This document shows, piece by piece, positions 32,944 to 42,503 of a DNA stretch of 64,000 nucleotides. Where the stretch lies: contig NZ_JAIBKA010000001.1 in assembly GCF_022603395.1 (NCBI RefSeq), positions 496,001-560,000 on the forward strand. Direction: 5' to 3'. The notes under the pieces are model-generated. The model was not told the origin of the DNA and searched no databases. It saw only the letters and a program-made list of their open reading frames with translations. Origin of the DNA: Desulfoferrobacter suflitae. GTDB lineage: Bacteria; Desulfobacterota; Syntrophobacteria; Syntrophobacterales; Syntrophobacteraceae. The stretch's first letter is position 1, and every line of letters begins with the position of its first letter. The translations under genes were made by a program, and so were the position numbers.

Positions 32944-33543
32944 ATGGCCGACATTATCCATTTATCCGAGCGCATCAGCGGCAAAGACAATCTCATAACA
33001 GCAGCGCCGCTGGAGTTCCGGCGCGGAGACTGGCATGGGGGCTACGCCATGATGTGCACCCGCAGTGAATCCGCCCGTTTTGAAGATCACAGGAAACAGG
33101 CTTTCAGCTTCCCCGGTCATCAACATATCGGCTATGTACCCAACCATGTGAGCCTCGAGAACGGTTATCATTACACTATCCTGGGGCTTTTTCGTTACCG
33201 CGGCGATGAAGCAATGATGCGCCGGGTTTATCTTCTGGCGGGTCTGATGGAATGCGTGACCAACGCCCCTTCGGCCATTTTGAGGACAGACCTTTTGCGG
33301 CGCTTCTATCAGAAAATACTTGATGAACGAGACAGCCTCAACGTTGTGTGGCGCGGGAATGTAAGGCATTTCCTGCTTCCGCTCCAACCGGATTTGCGCA
33401 ATCCAAACCTGTTCTTCCACCATATCGCCAATTGTGAGACCCTCAAGGAACTGTTCACCGCAATCGAAGCTGAGACCAACAAGCAGTTTGATCTCATTGC
33501 TCACAATTATGTCTTCTATGTGCCCGAGAACTTCGCGCCCTGA
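32944..33543 (+). CDS. Unknown protein, 199 residues
   Basis: I do not recognise a family. The protein is soluble, with no signal peptide or membrane segment. Several His residues are spread through it (FPGHQHIGYVPNH, LENGYHYTI, FFHHIANC, LIAHNYVFY), and the centre has a helical stretch MMRRVYLLAGLMEC. The many His and one Cys could form a metal site, but no classic motif is present. It sits 37 bases after the CBS-ACT gene on the same strand, so they may share a transcript. A weak hairpin follows it, before the converging Nudix gene. Confidence 0.6.
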   Translation: MADIIHLSERISGKDNLITAAPLEFRRGDWHGGYAMMCTRSESARFEDHRKQAFSFPGHQHIGYVPNHVSLENGYHYTILGLFRYRGDEAMMRRVYLLAGLMECVTNAPSAILRTDLLRRFYQKILDERDSLNVVWRGNVRHFLLPLQPDLRNPNLFFHHIANCETLKELFTAIEAETNKQFDLIAHNYVFYVPENFAP

Positions 33544-33573
33544 TCGGTTCACCCCCGCCTGCTGTTGCTCTCC

Positions 33574-33593
33574 AGGCGCATGACGCGCCTTTC
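33574..33593 (+). terminator. Weak terminator-like hairpin
   Basis: AGGCGC (33574-33579) pairs with GCGCCT (33585-33590) around a five-base loop, followed by only a short T stretch. It lies between the unknown 199-residue gene and the converging Nudix gene, a sensible place for termination, but the T-run is poor. Confidence 0.3.
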
Positions 33594-33678
33594 CGCCGAG
33601 GACTTGAGGCCGGCGCAAAACCGTTTATGGGCTGTAGCCGCCGAGTCCCTCCAGCGACAGGGCACAACCAAGTTTGGA

Positions 33679-34563
33679 TTAAGAGCACACCTCTCCGGGA
33701 TAACGGCTACTCAGGTAATTTTCTTCCATGATACCCAAGACAACCGGTAAAGTCTCGATATCGGGCGGTTTGAAAGCGAATATGAGGTGCAAAAATTGCG
33801 TCACGATGCGGTAGGTAGCCCCCCAGAGAATTTCGCTGTGACCATGGAGCCTGTAGAGAAAACACGGCATGTCCTGGACACCGCGATTGATCTTCTTTTC
33901 CACCTCGGGCGGCACATGCAGACGATAGTTTGCGTAATTCCATGGATTTAGCAGAGAACGCAGGGGAATGGCCACAATCTTTTCCACTTCCCAGCTCGGC
34001 ACAAATTGTCTCTGCCTTCGAATCCACCCGATCATTGGATAGATAATCCGTTTGAATAGAAGCAACCGCTGTGACGGGAGCGGTCCCAGGAATCGGATAC
34101 CCAGGGGATTCAAACGCATTTCCTCCCAGCTCTCGCGCAGAGCGGCGGCCAACAGTAAAGCCAGCAGCCTGGCCTGGTGCGGATGGGCAGATCGATAACG
34201 CGACCAAAACGGCCAGCGGGTGAGAGGTGAGCGGGGGAGCGACAGCAGTCTGGCCAGGCAGGGATCCAGCTGTGTTTCCACCGTCCCCCCGGGGCAGCAC
34301 AAGTCACCGGATTGTTTTACCTCTTTGGATCTCTTGTTAAGGACAAGGCAGACTTCTCGAGGCGCACCCGCCTCGACCTCGAGCTGCGCCAATAAGAACA
34401 TCACGCTGGACAACACGGCTTCCTGAGATGGATTGGGCAGTGACTTCGGCTCCTGTCGCAGTCTTTCCCAAATCACTTGAAGAATTCGTGTTTCCAAAGC
34501 CGATGGATCACCCAGCCAATGATCTATTGCTCTGTTGTGCTTTTCCCCCGCCAAATCAACCAT
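33679..34563 (-). CDS. Nudix hydrolase-like protein with an insertion in the Nudix box
   Basis: A 294-residue protein. CCPGGTVE gives the glycine-rich start of a Nudix motif and ALRESWEEMRLNPLG gives the REx2EE part, but about 45 residues (Leu/Arg/Pro-rich, about 112-155) are inserted between them instead of the usual short link. With that insertion the GX5EX7REUXEEXGU spacing is not standard, so the fold may place an extra helix there. Candidate activities include CoA or nucleoside diphosphate hydrolysis; activity is uncertain. The start ATG (34563) lies inside the end of hrpA, a 40-base overlap on the same strand, so it is probably translated from the hrpA transcript. Confidence 0.68.
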   Translation of the reverse strand: MVDLAGEKHNRAIDHWLGDPSALETRILQVIWERLRQEPKSLPNPSQEAVLSSVMFLLAQLEVEAGAPREVCLVLNKRSKEVKQSGDLCCPGGTVETQLDPCLARLLSLPRSPLTRWPFWSRYRSAHPHQARLLALLLAAALRESWEEMRLNPLGIRFLGPLPSQRLLLFKRIIYPMIGWIRRQRQFVPSWEVEKIVAIPLRSLLNPWNYANYRLHVPPEVEKKINRGVQDMPCFLYRLHGHSEILWGATYRIVTQFLHLIFAFKPPDIETLPVVLGIMEENYLSSRYPGEVCS

Positions 34564-37500
34564 TCTCGGTATTTTTCTTCAAGGCGCTTGCCAGAAATTC
34601 GCATTCTCGTCTTCACTTCGGGAGCGAAAAGACTGATTCTAAACTCTTCCAGTAACCACCTGAAATCCGCTAGAAACTCCAGGTCATCCTGAGTTGGCTT
34701 TTGTGCAACCGCTTTTCTCAGCTCTGCAAAATTTTCCAGATAGGGGACAAGTTGCTCCTCTTTTGCGCGGTCCTTCTCCGGCGCCGCATAGGCTCTTTCC
34801 GCCCTGATTTGCAACGCTTTAAGATAGCGCGGCAGCTGCTGAATTTCAAAGCGTCTATATTGCCTTGGAAAAGTGGAAGGCACAAGCATATTTAGCTCGT
34901 TAGTGAGGATTTGGATGCGTTGCAGGATGCCGGCATTACCCCTGGCCATTCGCTCGAAGCGCTGCAGGCTGGTTCTCGCCCGCTCCCTTTCCTCCACTGC
35001 CGCCAAAACCTCAGCCAGCATCTGACGTCCCAACGGGGCCAGCTTTCCCTTCAGCGCAGCAACGTTTTCCAGAAACTGGCGGCGCTCCGGCCAGCCGTAG
35101 GTGAAATGCGTTTGCCTTATGGCAAACAGTTCATTCAGCAAATAATCCAGTAACAACTCATTGGCTCTCGCGGTGCTGCCGATAAATGCGAGTTGCAGCG
35201 CCATTTCCTCCGGATAGGTCCAGTCTTTTTTCAATTGCCTGAGCTCCGTCTGAAAATTCAGCTGATAAAGCAGCTTCAAGCCACCATAGGATGCCGCCCT
35301 GGCCGCTGCAGGGTCTTTGAATAAGCGCACGGCAGCCCGCTCGTTTTCGGCAACGAGTCCTGGATAGGCAAATCGCGTGATGCCGCAAGCATCGGTTCCC
35401 AGTTCTATCCTTGCCTCCAATTCAACCAAATCGGCACCGGTGGAGCCGCTTTGCTCGAAGAGCCTGCAAGCCTTCTCAAATAAGTCGTCATTGAATCTGA
35501 TGCCACTCAATCCCTTGAGCTCGTTCAGCTCGCGTCCGGCAGCTATCACTGCACCGTCAGGCGCGATCACCTCAAGGCGCAGGCGAAGATGCTGCGGCAG
35601 TTCGTCCTCGCTCCAATGACCGTGAGGCACTTCGACATTCTTCACCTCCATCAGGCAGCGGCTCAGCTCCGCATAGAAGTCCCCCTGGCCGTAGTTCAAA
35701 CATCCCAGGATCTGATGTGCGGTTTCCGCCACGGGGACAAGACGCCGGCGGTAGGCTTTCGGAAGGGACTTGAGAAGCAGGGTGATTTTTTCCAGCAGCA
35801 TTCCCGGAACCAGCCAATCCAGAGGTTTCTGCTGGAGGGATCTCAGGGCGTGAATGGGAACGGTGGCGGTGACGCCGTCGTGCTCTTCTCCCGGAGCAAA
35901 AACGTACTTGAGGGGGAGCTCCAAATCATTGGCCTTGAGTCTGCCGGGGTAGTCCCGCAAAGCACCAAAGTCCGGTTCGGAGCGCAGCAGATCCGCTTCC
36001 TGCATGCGCAAAAAATCGTCATTGTCCTGCTGTTTGATGAACTTATTGAAGGTACGCAGGTCGGCAATGACAGGCACATCGGGATCGCCCGAAGTGGGCC
36101 GGCCAGGGGAGGGCAGGCGTTTGTCATAAAAATCATAGACAACCGCATCATCGACCAGAAGCTCCCTGCGGCGCATTTTGTTCTCGAGTTCCTCGAGTTT
36201 TTCGATCAATTGTTTGTTGTGCTCCAGAAATCCGTACCTGCCGGCGATCTCGCCCTCCACCAGGGCTGATTGAATAAAGATTTTTCGAGCTTCCACCGGG
36301 TTGATACGAGCGAAATTGACGGCGCGCCTCTCCACGATCGGCAGTCCGTAGAGGGTCACTTTTTCATACGCCACCACCTGCCCCCGCTTCTTTTCCCAGT
36401 GGGGCTCAGAATAGGAACAGCGGCATAGATGCCGGCCCAACTCCTCCAGCCACCCGGGCTGGATGTTGGCAACCGTGCGTGCAAACAGGCGCGAAGTCTG
36501 CACCAATTCGGAGGCGACAATCCAACTGCCGCCCTTGTTAAACAACCCTGAACCGGGGAAAAGCATGACTTGCCGGTTTTTTGCCGACAGATAGATATTT
36601 TTTTCTTTGCGCAGACCGATGTGGCTGAGGTAGCCGCTGACCAGCGCCCGGTGGATGGCTTCATAACTTGCGGGTGCGCGATTCATTCTGGTCGTTGCCA
36701 GTCCCTTGAGGATTTCCTTGACCTCCTGGTAGATGTCTCGCCATTCCCGCATTCTGCGGTAGGACAAAAAGTTTTCCCGGCAAAATTTGCGCATCTGGGC
36801 CTGGCCGGCGCGGCCTGCAAAAGATTCCGCAGCCCGTTTGGCCCCCTTGCCCTTTGCCTTTGCCGCATCCTTAAACAGTTCTCCCCCGTCCGCCTGCTCA
36901 CCATACAATCTTTGTTCATACCCCTGCCATATCTTCAACAGTGCGATGAAATCGGAGTTGCGATCCCGAAACCCGGCATGTGCCTGATCCGCCTGCGTCT
37001 CCAGCTCGAGGGGCCGCTCCCGCGGGTCCTGAATGCTCAAAGCGGCAGTGAGGATCGTCAACTCTGCAAGGGAGTCTTCCTTTTTTGCCTGCAGCAGCAT
37101 CCTGGATAAGCGTGGATCCAGCGGAAGTCTGGCCATGGTGCGTCCCATGGGAGTGAGTTTGCGATGTTCATCCACCGCAATCAATTCTTTCAGCACAGCA
37201 AAACCATCCTTGATGGCGCTGGGCGAGGGTGGGTCCAAAAACGGAAAATCTTTGATGTTGCCGAGCCGCAAATAGAGCATTCGCAGGATGACTTCCGCCA
37301 GGTTCGAGCGCTGAATTTCCGGAGGCGTAAATAACGGGCGCGCCTGATAATCGTCCTCGGAATAGAGGCGAATGCAGATGCCGGCCCGGACCCGGCCACA
37401 CCGCCCTTTGCGCTGATCAGCACTGGCCCGGGAGATGCGCACGATGGGCAGCCCCTGTGTCCTCGAACGCGCATTGTACTGGGATATGCGCGCCAACCCA

Positions 37501-38468
37501 CTGTCGATAACGTACCTGATACCAGGGATGGTGATGGAGGTTTCGGCAACATTGGTGGCAACGATGATTTTGTCTTCACTGGTTGTCCGAAAAATCCGCT
37601 GCTGGTCGGCTGCCGCCATGCGCCCGAAAAGAGGCATGACCAGCGTGTTGAAATAACGTTTCTCCTCCAGTCGCTGGACCGTCTCGCGAATATCACTTTC
37701 AGTCGGCATAAAAATGAGAACATCGCCGCGCGCTCCCTCATTTCTGCGCTTTTTCAGGAGATCCAGCACAGCGACCGCCTGATCGATATAGGTCACATCA
37801 CTTTCAGCTTCTTCGCTGCTTTCCATGGGTCGGTACCAGACTTCAACCGGATAGGTACGCCCCGATACCTCAATGATGGGAGCGTCGTTGAAGGCACGAG
37901 AAAACTTTTCCGGATCGATGGTCGCAGAGGTTATGATTACTTTCAAATCGGGCCGTCTGGGAATGATCTTCTGCACCATGCCGAGCAGGAAATCAATGTT
38001 TAGGCTGCGTTCATGCGCTTCATCGATGATCAACGTGTCATAGGATCGGAACAGGCGATCGGACTGAGCCTCCGCCAGGAGGATGCCGTCGGTCATCAAT
38101 TTTATGCGAGTGGCACGACTGGTGCGATCTTGAAAGCGGATTTTGTATCCCACCCAGTTCGATCTGTCGCTGCCCAATTCTTCAGCAATGCGTTTGGCGA
38201 GAGTGACCGCCGCAATGCGGCGCGGCTGCGTACACCCGATCTTTCTGCCCTGGCCGCGGCCGGCCTCAAGGCACATCTTGGGGATTTGAGTGCTCTTGCC
38301 GGACCCGGTTTCTCCGGTAATCACCAATACCTGATGGGCGGCTATGGCTCTGACAACCTCTTCCCTTTTTTCTGTAATGGGCAGTTCCGGTGGGTATTTC
38401 AGTATGAATGGAGGGGTTTGGTCGCCGCTGGATCCAGCGTCCTGATTGTCTGAACTGATCGAATTCAT
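34524..38468 (-). CDS. hrpA: ATP-dependent RNA helicase HrpA
   Basis: A 1314-residue DEAH-box RNA helicase. Walker A GETGSGKST is at residues 52-60, motif Ia in CTQPRRIAAV, motif II DEAH at 149-152, motif III SAT, and motif VI QRKGRCGRVRAG. The helicase-associated and OB-like regions follow, and the long C-terminal half (about 700-1314) is the DUF3418-type region typical of full-length HrpA. Length agrees with E. coli HrpA. HrpA is implicated in fimbrial mRNA processing and rescue of stalled ribosomes in E. coli. The ATG sits at 38468 and the gene overlaps the following Nudix gene. Confidence 0.94.
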   Translation of the reverse strand: MNSISSDNQDAGSSGDQTPPFILKYPPELPITEKREEVVRAIAAHQVLVITGETGSGKSTQIPKMCLEAGRGQGRKIGCTQPRRIAAVTLAKRIAEELGSDRSNWVGYKIRFQDRTSRATRIKLMTDGILLAEAQSDRLFRSYDTLIIDEAHERSLNIDFLLGMVQKIIPRRPDLKVIITSATIDPEKFSRAFNDAPIIEVSGRTYPVEVWYRPMESSEEAESDVTYIDQAVAVLDLLKKRRNEGARGDVLIFMPTESDIRETVQRLEEKRYFNTLVMPLFGRMAAADQQRIFRTTSEDKIIVATNVAETSITIPGIRYVIDSGLARISQYNARSRTQGLPIVRISRASADQRKGRCGRVRAGICIRLYSEDDYQARPLFTPPEIQRSNLAEVILRMLYLRLGNIKDFPFLDPPSPSAIKDGFAVLKELIAVDEHRKLTPMGRTMARLPLDPRLSRMLLQAKKEDSLAELTILTAALSIQDPRERPLELETQADQAHAGFRDRNSDFIALLKIWQGYEQRLYGEQADGGELFKDAAKAKGKGAKRAAESFAGRAGQAQMRKFCRENFLSYRRMREWRDIYQEVKEILKGLATTRMNRAPASYEAIHRALVSGYLSHIGLRKEKNIYLSAKNRQVMLFPGSGLFNKGGSWIVASELVQTSRLFARTVANIQPGWLEELGRHLCRCSYSEPHWEKKRGQVVAYEKVTLYGLPIVERRAVNFARINPVEARKIFIQSALVEGEIAGRYGFLEHNKQLIEKLEELENKMRRRELLVDDAVVYDFYDKRLPSPGRPTSGDPDVPVIADLRTFNKFIKQQDNDDFLRMQEADLLRSEPDFGALRDYPGRLKANDLELPLKYVFAPGEEHDGVTATVPIHALRSLQQKPLDWLVPGMLLEKITLLLKSLPKAYRRRLVPVAETAHQILGCLNYGQGDFYAELSRCLMEVKNVEVPHGHWSEDELPQHLRLRLEVIAPDGAVIAAGRELNELKGLSGIRFNDDLFEKACRLFEQSGSTGADLVELEARIELGTDACGITRFAYPGLVAENERAAVRLFKDPAAARAASYGGLKLLYQLNFQTELRQLKKDWTYPEEMALQLAFIGSTARANELLLDYLLNELFAIRQTHFTYGWPERRQFLENVAALKGKLAPLGRQMLAEVLAAVEERERARTSLQRFERMARGNAGILQRIQILTNELNMLVPSTFPRQYRRFEIQQLPRYLKALQIRAERAYAAPEKDRAKEEQLVPYLENFAELRKAVAQKPTQDDLEFLADFRWLLEEFRISLFAPEVKTRMRISGKRLEEKYREWLIWRGKSTTEQ

Positions 38469-38807
38469 AAATGCTTCAAAGCTGATTTCTCTGCGTTGTC
38501 CTCAAAGCGGTCCCTTCTCTTCTTTTCCCCTCTTGAGCGACCAGGGCTTATCCGCGAATGCCGTGGCCGCCTCCTGCCGGATCAATACGGCCCCCCGGCA
38601 GGAATCCCGCGGGCCGCATACGTCCTAAATTCCGCCATTCGTGGGACGACCCGTAAAGCTCGCACGCGCAACCCGCGCGCAGTCTTTCAGCAGGCCACTT
38701 GGGATCTTTACAAATCTCACGGGTTATGTCAATTGTCTGGGGCGAGATGCAACGCGATCTATGAATGAATTGGGGCATTAACTTTGGGCAGAAGGTGAAG
38801 GAGAACC
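38469..38807. other. Divergent intergenic region between hrpA and the phosphorylase gene
   Basis: About 340 bases. A perfect nine-base inverted repeat TCCTGCCGG (38572-38580) with CCGGCAGGA (38595-38603) is the only clear structure. It has no T-run, so it may be a protein site or chance. No ORF of interest and no strong promoter pair were found. Confidence 0.4.
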
Positions 38808-39629
38808 ATGGAGTCCTTTAAGCAGCAGGTAGAAGAAGCCGCAGCGTTTGTGCGAGCTCGCCTGTCCATTAAACCTCTAATCGGCTTGATACTGGGCACG
38901 GGCCTCGGTGATCTGGTGACGGACATGGAAAATGCCCGCCAGCTCCCCTATAGCGCAATACCCCATTATCCCACCTCGACCGTGCAGAGCCATGCGGGCA
39001 GGCTTGCATGCGGCATTTGGGCAGGCAAACCCGTCATAGCCATGCAGGGTAGAATCCATCTGTACGAAGGGTATACGGCACAACAGGTTTCGTTCCCCAT
39101 TCGCGTGCTGGCTGCTCTGGGCATTCCCACCCTGATCATTTCCAACGCAGCCGGGGGACTGAATCCCCATTACTCCCCCGGAGACCTCATGCTCATTGCC
39201 GATCACATCAACCTGACGGGGCAAAACCCTTTAATCGGCCCCAATGTGGATCAATGGGGACTGCGATTTCCCGATATGACACAGCCGTACAGCCGGCAAC
39301 TGCAAGCGCTGGCGCTGGAAACTGCAGTGAACGAACGTATTAAGCTGCACAGAGGAGTCTATGCGGGAGTCCTGGGACCAAGTCTGGAAACGGCGGCCGA
39401 AACGCGCTTTCTACGCACCATTGGGGCCGATGCGGTTGGCATGTCCACCATCATGGAAGTGATCACCGCTGTTCATGCGGGACTGGATGTGCTTGGAATT
39501 TCCGCCATCACCAATGTCAATTTGCCGGATGCTTACCAACCGGCAACCATCGAGCAAGTCATCGCAACCGCTCAGCAGGCCGGACGTGACCTCATGCCAT
39601 TGTTGGAAAGAACCATAGAGCAATTATGA
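38808..39629 (+). CDS. Purine nucleoside phosphorylase (PNP-I family)
   Basis: A 273-residue phosphorylase that cleaves purine nucleosides with phosphate to base and ribose 1-phosphate. Motifs: LILGTGLGDL, QSHAGRLACG for phosphate, NAAGGLNPHYSPGDLMLI, and GMSTIMEVITAVHAGLDVLG, with ITN (Asn) at the base-binding position as in PNP, rather than the Asp of MTA phosphorylase. This favours inosine/guanosine-type substrates or methylthioinosine. It leads an apparent operon with two MTA/SAH-deaminase-like genes, which would supply methylthioinosine or hypoxanthine nucleosides. The start follows AAGGAG with good spacing. Confidence 0.9.
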   Translation: MESFKQQVEEAAAFVRARLSIKPLIGLILGTGLGDLVTDMENARQLPYSAIPHYPTSTVQSHAGRLACGIWAGKPVIAMQGRIHLYEGYTAQQVSFPIRVLAALGIPTLIISNAAGGLNPHYSPGDLMLIADHINLTGQNPLIGPNVDQWGLRFPDMTQPYSRQLQALALETAVNERIKLHRGVYAGVLGPSLETAAETRFLRTIGADAVGMSTIMEVITAVHAGLDVLGISAITNVNLPDAYQPATIEQVIATAQQAGRDLMPLLERTIEQL

Positions 39630-39668
39630 CAGCCCGCTCGCTTTCGACTCTAAGAAACAAGGGGAAAC

Positions 39669-40994
39669 ATGGATTCTGATCATACCCCTGTGGATCTTTT
39701 GCTTAAAAACGGCCTGGTCCTGACCCTGGACAGCGACGACAACACATTCCAACCAGGCGCCGTGGCCATTCGTGCAGAACAAATCATCGCGGTCGGTCCA
39801 TCCCTCCAGATCGAAGCGCAGGTGCAGGCAGCAAAGGTGCTCGATGTTGAGGGGTGTATCGTCATGCCCGGACTCGTCAACGCCCACACCCACGCCGCCA
39901 TGACTCTGTTTCGCGGCCTCGCCGATGATCTGCCCCTGATGGAGTGGCTGCAGAACTACATATTTCCGGCCGAAAAGAGTTTGACTGCCGACATGGTCTA
40001 CTGGGGTACCATGCTGGCGTGCGCCGAAATGATTCTGTCCGGCACCACAACTTTCTGCGACATGTATCTGTTTGAGCACAAAGTAGCCGAAGCCGCCAGG
40101 CAGGCAGGTGTTCGAGCCTTAGTGGGAGAGGTCCTGTACGATTTTCCTTCCCCTCACTACGGAGACATAACCAACGGCCTCAAATTCACAGAAGCCCTGA
40201 TCGAACAGTGGAAGGGAGACCCTCTGATCAGTATTGCAGTCGAGCCTCATGCGCCCTACACATGCTCGCCGTCGCTGCTGCAGAAATGCCGAGCTTTGGC
40301 GGAGCGCCATGATGCATTCCTGATAATGCATCTTTCCGAAAACCAACGGGAAGTCGATGAAGTCCTGCGCACTTACGGCCGGCGGCCGGCGGCTCACCTG
40401 GAGGAACTCGATCTTCTCACCCCAAGGCTCATAGCAGACCACTGCGTTGCCCTGGACGATCACGACATGGAACTGCTGGCCACGCGCGGCGTCCAGGTGG
40501 TTCACAATCCTGAGAGCAACATGAAGCTGGCCTCGGGCATTGCACCAGTTGCCAGGCTCCTTCAGCTGGGGGTCAATGTGGCGCTCGGAACGGACGGCTG
40601 TGCCAGCAACAATGACCTGGATTTATTCGGGGAAATGGATTCGTGCGCCAAGCTGCACAAAGTGGCCAACCTGGACCCAACGGTCCTACCCGCCCGTGAC
40701 GTGTTGAGAATGGCATCGCAGAACGGAGCGCAGGCGTTGGGAATGACGCATAAAATTGGCCGGATTGCGCCGGGCAAATGGGCCGATGTGATCGTGCTGG
40801 ATTTGCGCAAGCCTCATCTGGTGCCCCTTTACGAGCCTGTGAGTCAACTGGTCTATTCCGCCCGAGGCGCCGACGTTCGGCACACCATCATTCACGGCCG
40901 GCTGGTCATGGAAGATCGGCGGCTTCTCTCCATGGATATACGCGAGGTTATGCACCATGTCAGGGAATTCAGTCAACTGTTCAAATCCTTATGA
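39669..40994 (+). CDS. MTA/SAH deaminase-like amidohydrolase (first copy)
   Basis: A 441-residue TIM-barrel metal amidohydrolase of the AtzB/MtaD group, which deaminates 5'-methylthioadenosine or S-adenosylhomocysteine to the inosine analogues. Metal ligands: the HxH pair in GLVNAHTHAAMTLF, a His in VEPHAPYTCS, a His in MHLSENQREV and the Asp in LGTDGCASNNDLDLF. It follows the phosphorylase by 39 bases and overlaps the second amidohydrolase by 38 bases. Substrate preference (MTA, SAH, adenosine or 5'-deoxyadenosine) cannot be decided from sequence; some close relatives are other purine-type deaminases. Confidence 0.87.
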   Translation: MDSDHTPVDLLLKNGLVLTLDSDDNTFQPGAVAIRAEQIIAVGPSLQIEAQVQAAKVLDVEGCIVMPGLVNAHTHAAMTLFRGLADDLPLMEWLQNYIFPAEKSLTADMVYWGTMLACAEMILSGTTTFCDMYLFEHKVAEAARQAGVRALVGEVLYDFPSPHYGDITNGLKFTEALIEQWKGDPLISIAVEPHAPYTCSPSLLQKCRALAERHDAFLIMHLSENQREVDEVLRTYGRRPAAHLEELDLLTPRLIADHCVALDDHDMELLATRGVQVVHNPESNMKLASGIAPVARLLQLGVNVALGTDGCASNNDLDLFGEMDSCAKLHKVANLDPTVLPARDVLRMASQNGAQALGMTHKIGRIAPGKWADVIVLDLRKPHLVPLYEPVSQLVYSARGADVRHTIIHGRLVMEDRRLLSMDIREVMHHVREFSQLFKSL

Positions 40995-42336
40995 TCCTGA
41001 TTCGTTGCCGCGCTACGTTGACTGGTTGCTGACCGACATCGAGTGGATTGTGACCTGCGATGGGACGATGAGTTGCATCGAGCGGGGCGCACTGGCCATC
41101 GATGGAGAGATGCTGGTTGCACTCGGCCCGAGTGAGCCAATCGCGGCCGCTTATCGCGGCCGCCGGACCCTGAATTTATCCAATCACCTGGTGCTGCCCG
41201 GATTGGTCAATTCCCACACACACGGAGCTATGAGCTGCCTGCGGGGACTGGGGAACGATCTTCCGCTGCAGCGCTGGCTGCATGACATCATTTTTCCGAC
41301 GGAAGCGCAGCATGTGAATCCTGATTTCGTCTATTGGGGCACCCTGTTGGCGATCGTCGAGATGCTGCGAAACGGGGTGACAACGTTCTGCGATGGGTAC
41401 TTTTTTGAAGAATCCGCGGTTCAGGCCGCCTCCAAGGCAGGCATCAGGGCGGTGCTCGGCCAGGGAATACTTGACTTTCCCGCACCCGATCAACCCAATC
41501 TCCAGGCTGCGCGCCGAAGAGCGGAAACCTTTCTGGATTCCTTTCCAAAGGAGCAGGAGCGCCTGCGGCCCTCATTGTTCTGTCATGCGCCCTACACGTG
41601 TGGGACGCAGACGTTACAATGGGTCAAAGAGCTTTGTCGGCAACATGCACTTATCTTTCAACTGCATCTTTCGGAAACGGCAGCCGAGGTGAAAGAACTG
41701 ACCCGCCGGCATCATGTCGGTCCGGTGAAATACTTGGACCGGCTTGGAGTGTTGGACAGCAATACGCTGTGTGCCCATGCGGTTTGGTTGCAGCCCGATG
41801 AAATTGAAATCCTGGCCGAGCGTGGGGTGGGCATATCGCACAATGCCGAAAGCAATATGAAACTGGCTTGCGGGGTGGCACCGCTGCCTGCGCTGCTGAC
41901 AGCGGGCGTCAGGGTGGGACTGGGGACCGACAGTTGTGCCAGTAACAATGATCTCGACCTACTCTCAGAAATGGACAAGGTAGCCAAACTGCACAAGGTT
42001 TATCAACTGGATCCGGTCATCTGCAGCGCATCGCAGGTGCTCAAAATGGCCACCGCGGGAGGTGCGGCAGTGCTCGGTTGGGATGATCAGATCGGCAGCC
42101 TGCAAGTGGGGAAAAAAGCCGACCTGGTAGCCGTCGATTTGCTGCAACCCCACTTGACTCCCCTCTACGATCCCATTTCACAGCTCGTTTATACGGCCCA
42201 GGGGAGCGACGTCCGACATGTGTGGGTAGACGGCCGTAAAGTAGTGACCGATGGGCAAGTAGTGGTTCTGGACGAGGCGGAAGTAATGGAGCAGGTAAAC
42301 CGCATTGCCAAGGACATTGCCCACGGGCTTCGATGA
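40957..42336 (+). CDS. MTA/SAH deaminase-like amidohydrolase (second copy)
   Basis: A 459-residue paralogue of the preceding gene with the same metal motifs (LVNSHTHGAMSCL, LFCHAPYTCG, LQLHLSETAAEV, LGTDSCASNNDLDLL). The two are clearly related but diverged, so this is an older tandem duplication rather than a recent one. The start at 40957 lies inside the previous gene; no other good start codon is in frame nearby, so the first residues are uncertain. Having two such deaminases in one operon suggests different purine substrates, for example methylthioadenosine and S-adenosylhomocysteine. This is an inference. Confidence 0.85.
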   Translation: MSGNSVNCSNPYDPDSLPRYVDWLLTDIEWIVTCDGTMSCIERGALAIDGEMLVALGPSEPIAAAYRGRRTLNLSNHLVLPGLVNSHTHGAMSCLRGLGNDLPLQRWLHDIIFPTEAQHVNPDFVYWGTLLAIVEMLRNGVTTFCDGYFFEESAVQAASKAGIRAVLGQGILDFPAPDQPNLQAARRRAETFLDSFPKEQERLRPSLFCHAPYTCGTQTLQWVKELCRQHALIFQLHLSETAAEVKELTRRHHVGPVKYLDRLGVLDSNTLCAHAVWLQPDEIEILAERGVGISHNAESNMKLACGVAPLPALLTAGVRVGLGTDSCASNNDLDLLSEMDKVAKLHKVYQLDPVICSASQVLKMATAGGAAVLGWDDQIGSLQVGKKADLVAVDLLQPHLTPLYDPISQLVYTAQGSDVRHVWVDGRKVVTDGQVVVLDEAEVMEQVNRIAKDIAHGLR

Positions 42337-42503
42337 GGGTCATCAACCGGGCACCGTTCTCGGCCCTGCGACAATTTATTCGAGTGTCCATGGGCACGCT
42401 CGATTTCTGGCAGGGACACGAGGCGCACGGCCCATACGGGCAATATATCGTCTCGTGATCACTCCGGGGCCGAACGGCTGCCCCCATATTACGGAAACAA
42501 CGC

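Noticed and set aside
34524-38468. Possible frameshift or fusion in the 1314-residue HrpA
   Set aside because: Length and domain order agree with full-length HrpA; no sign of a joint.
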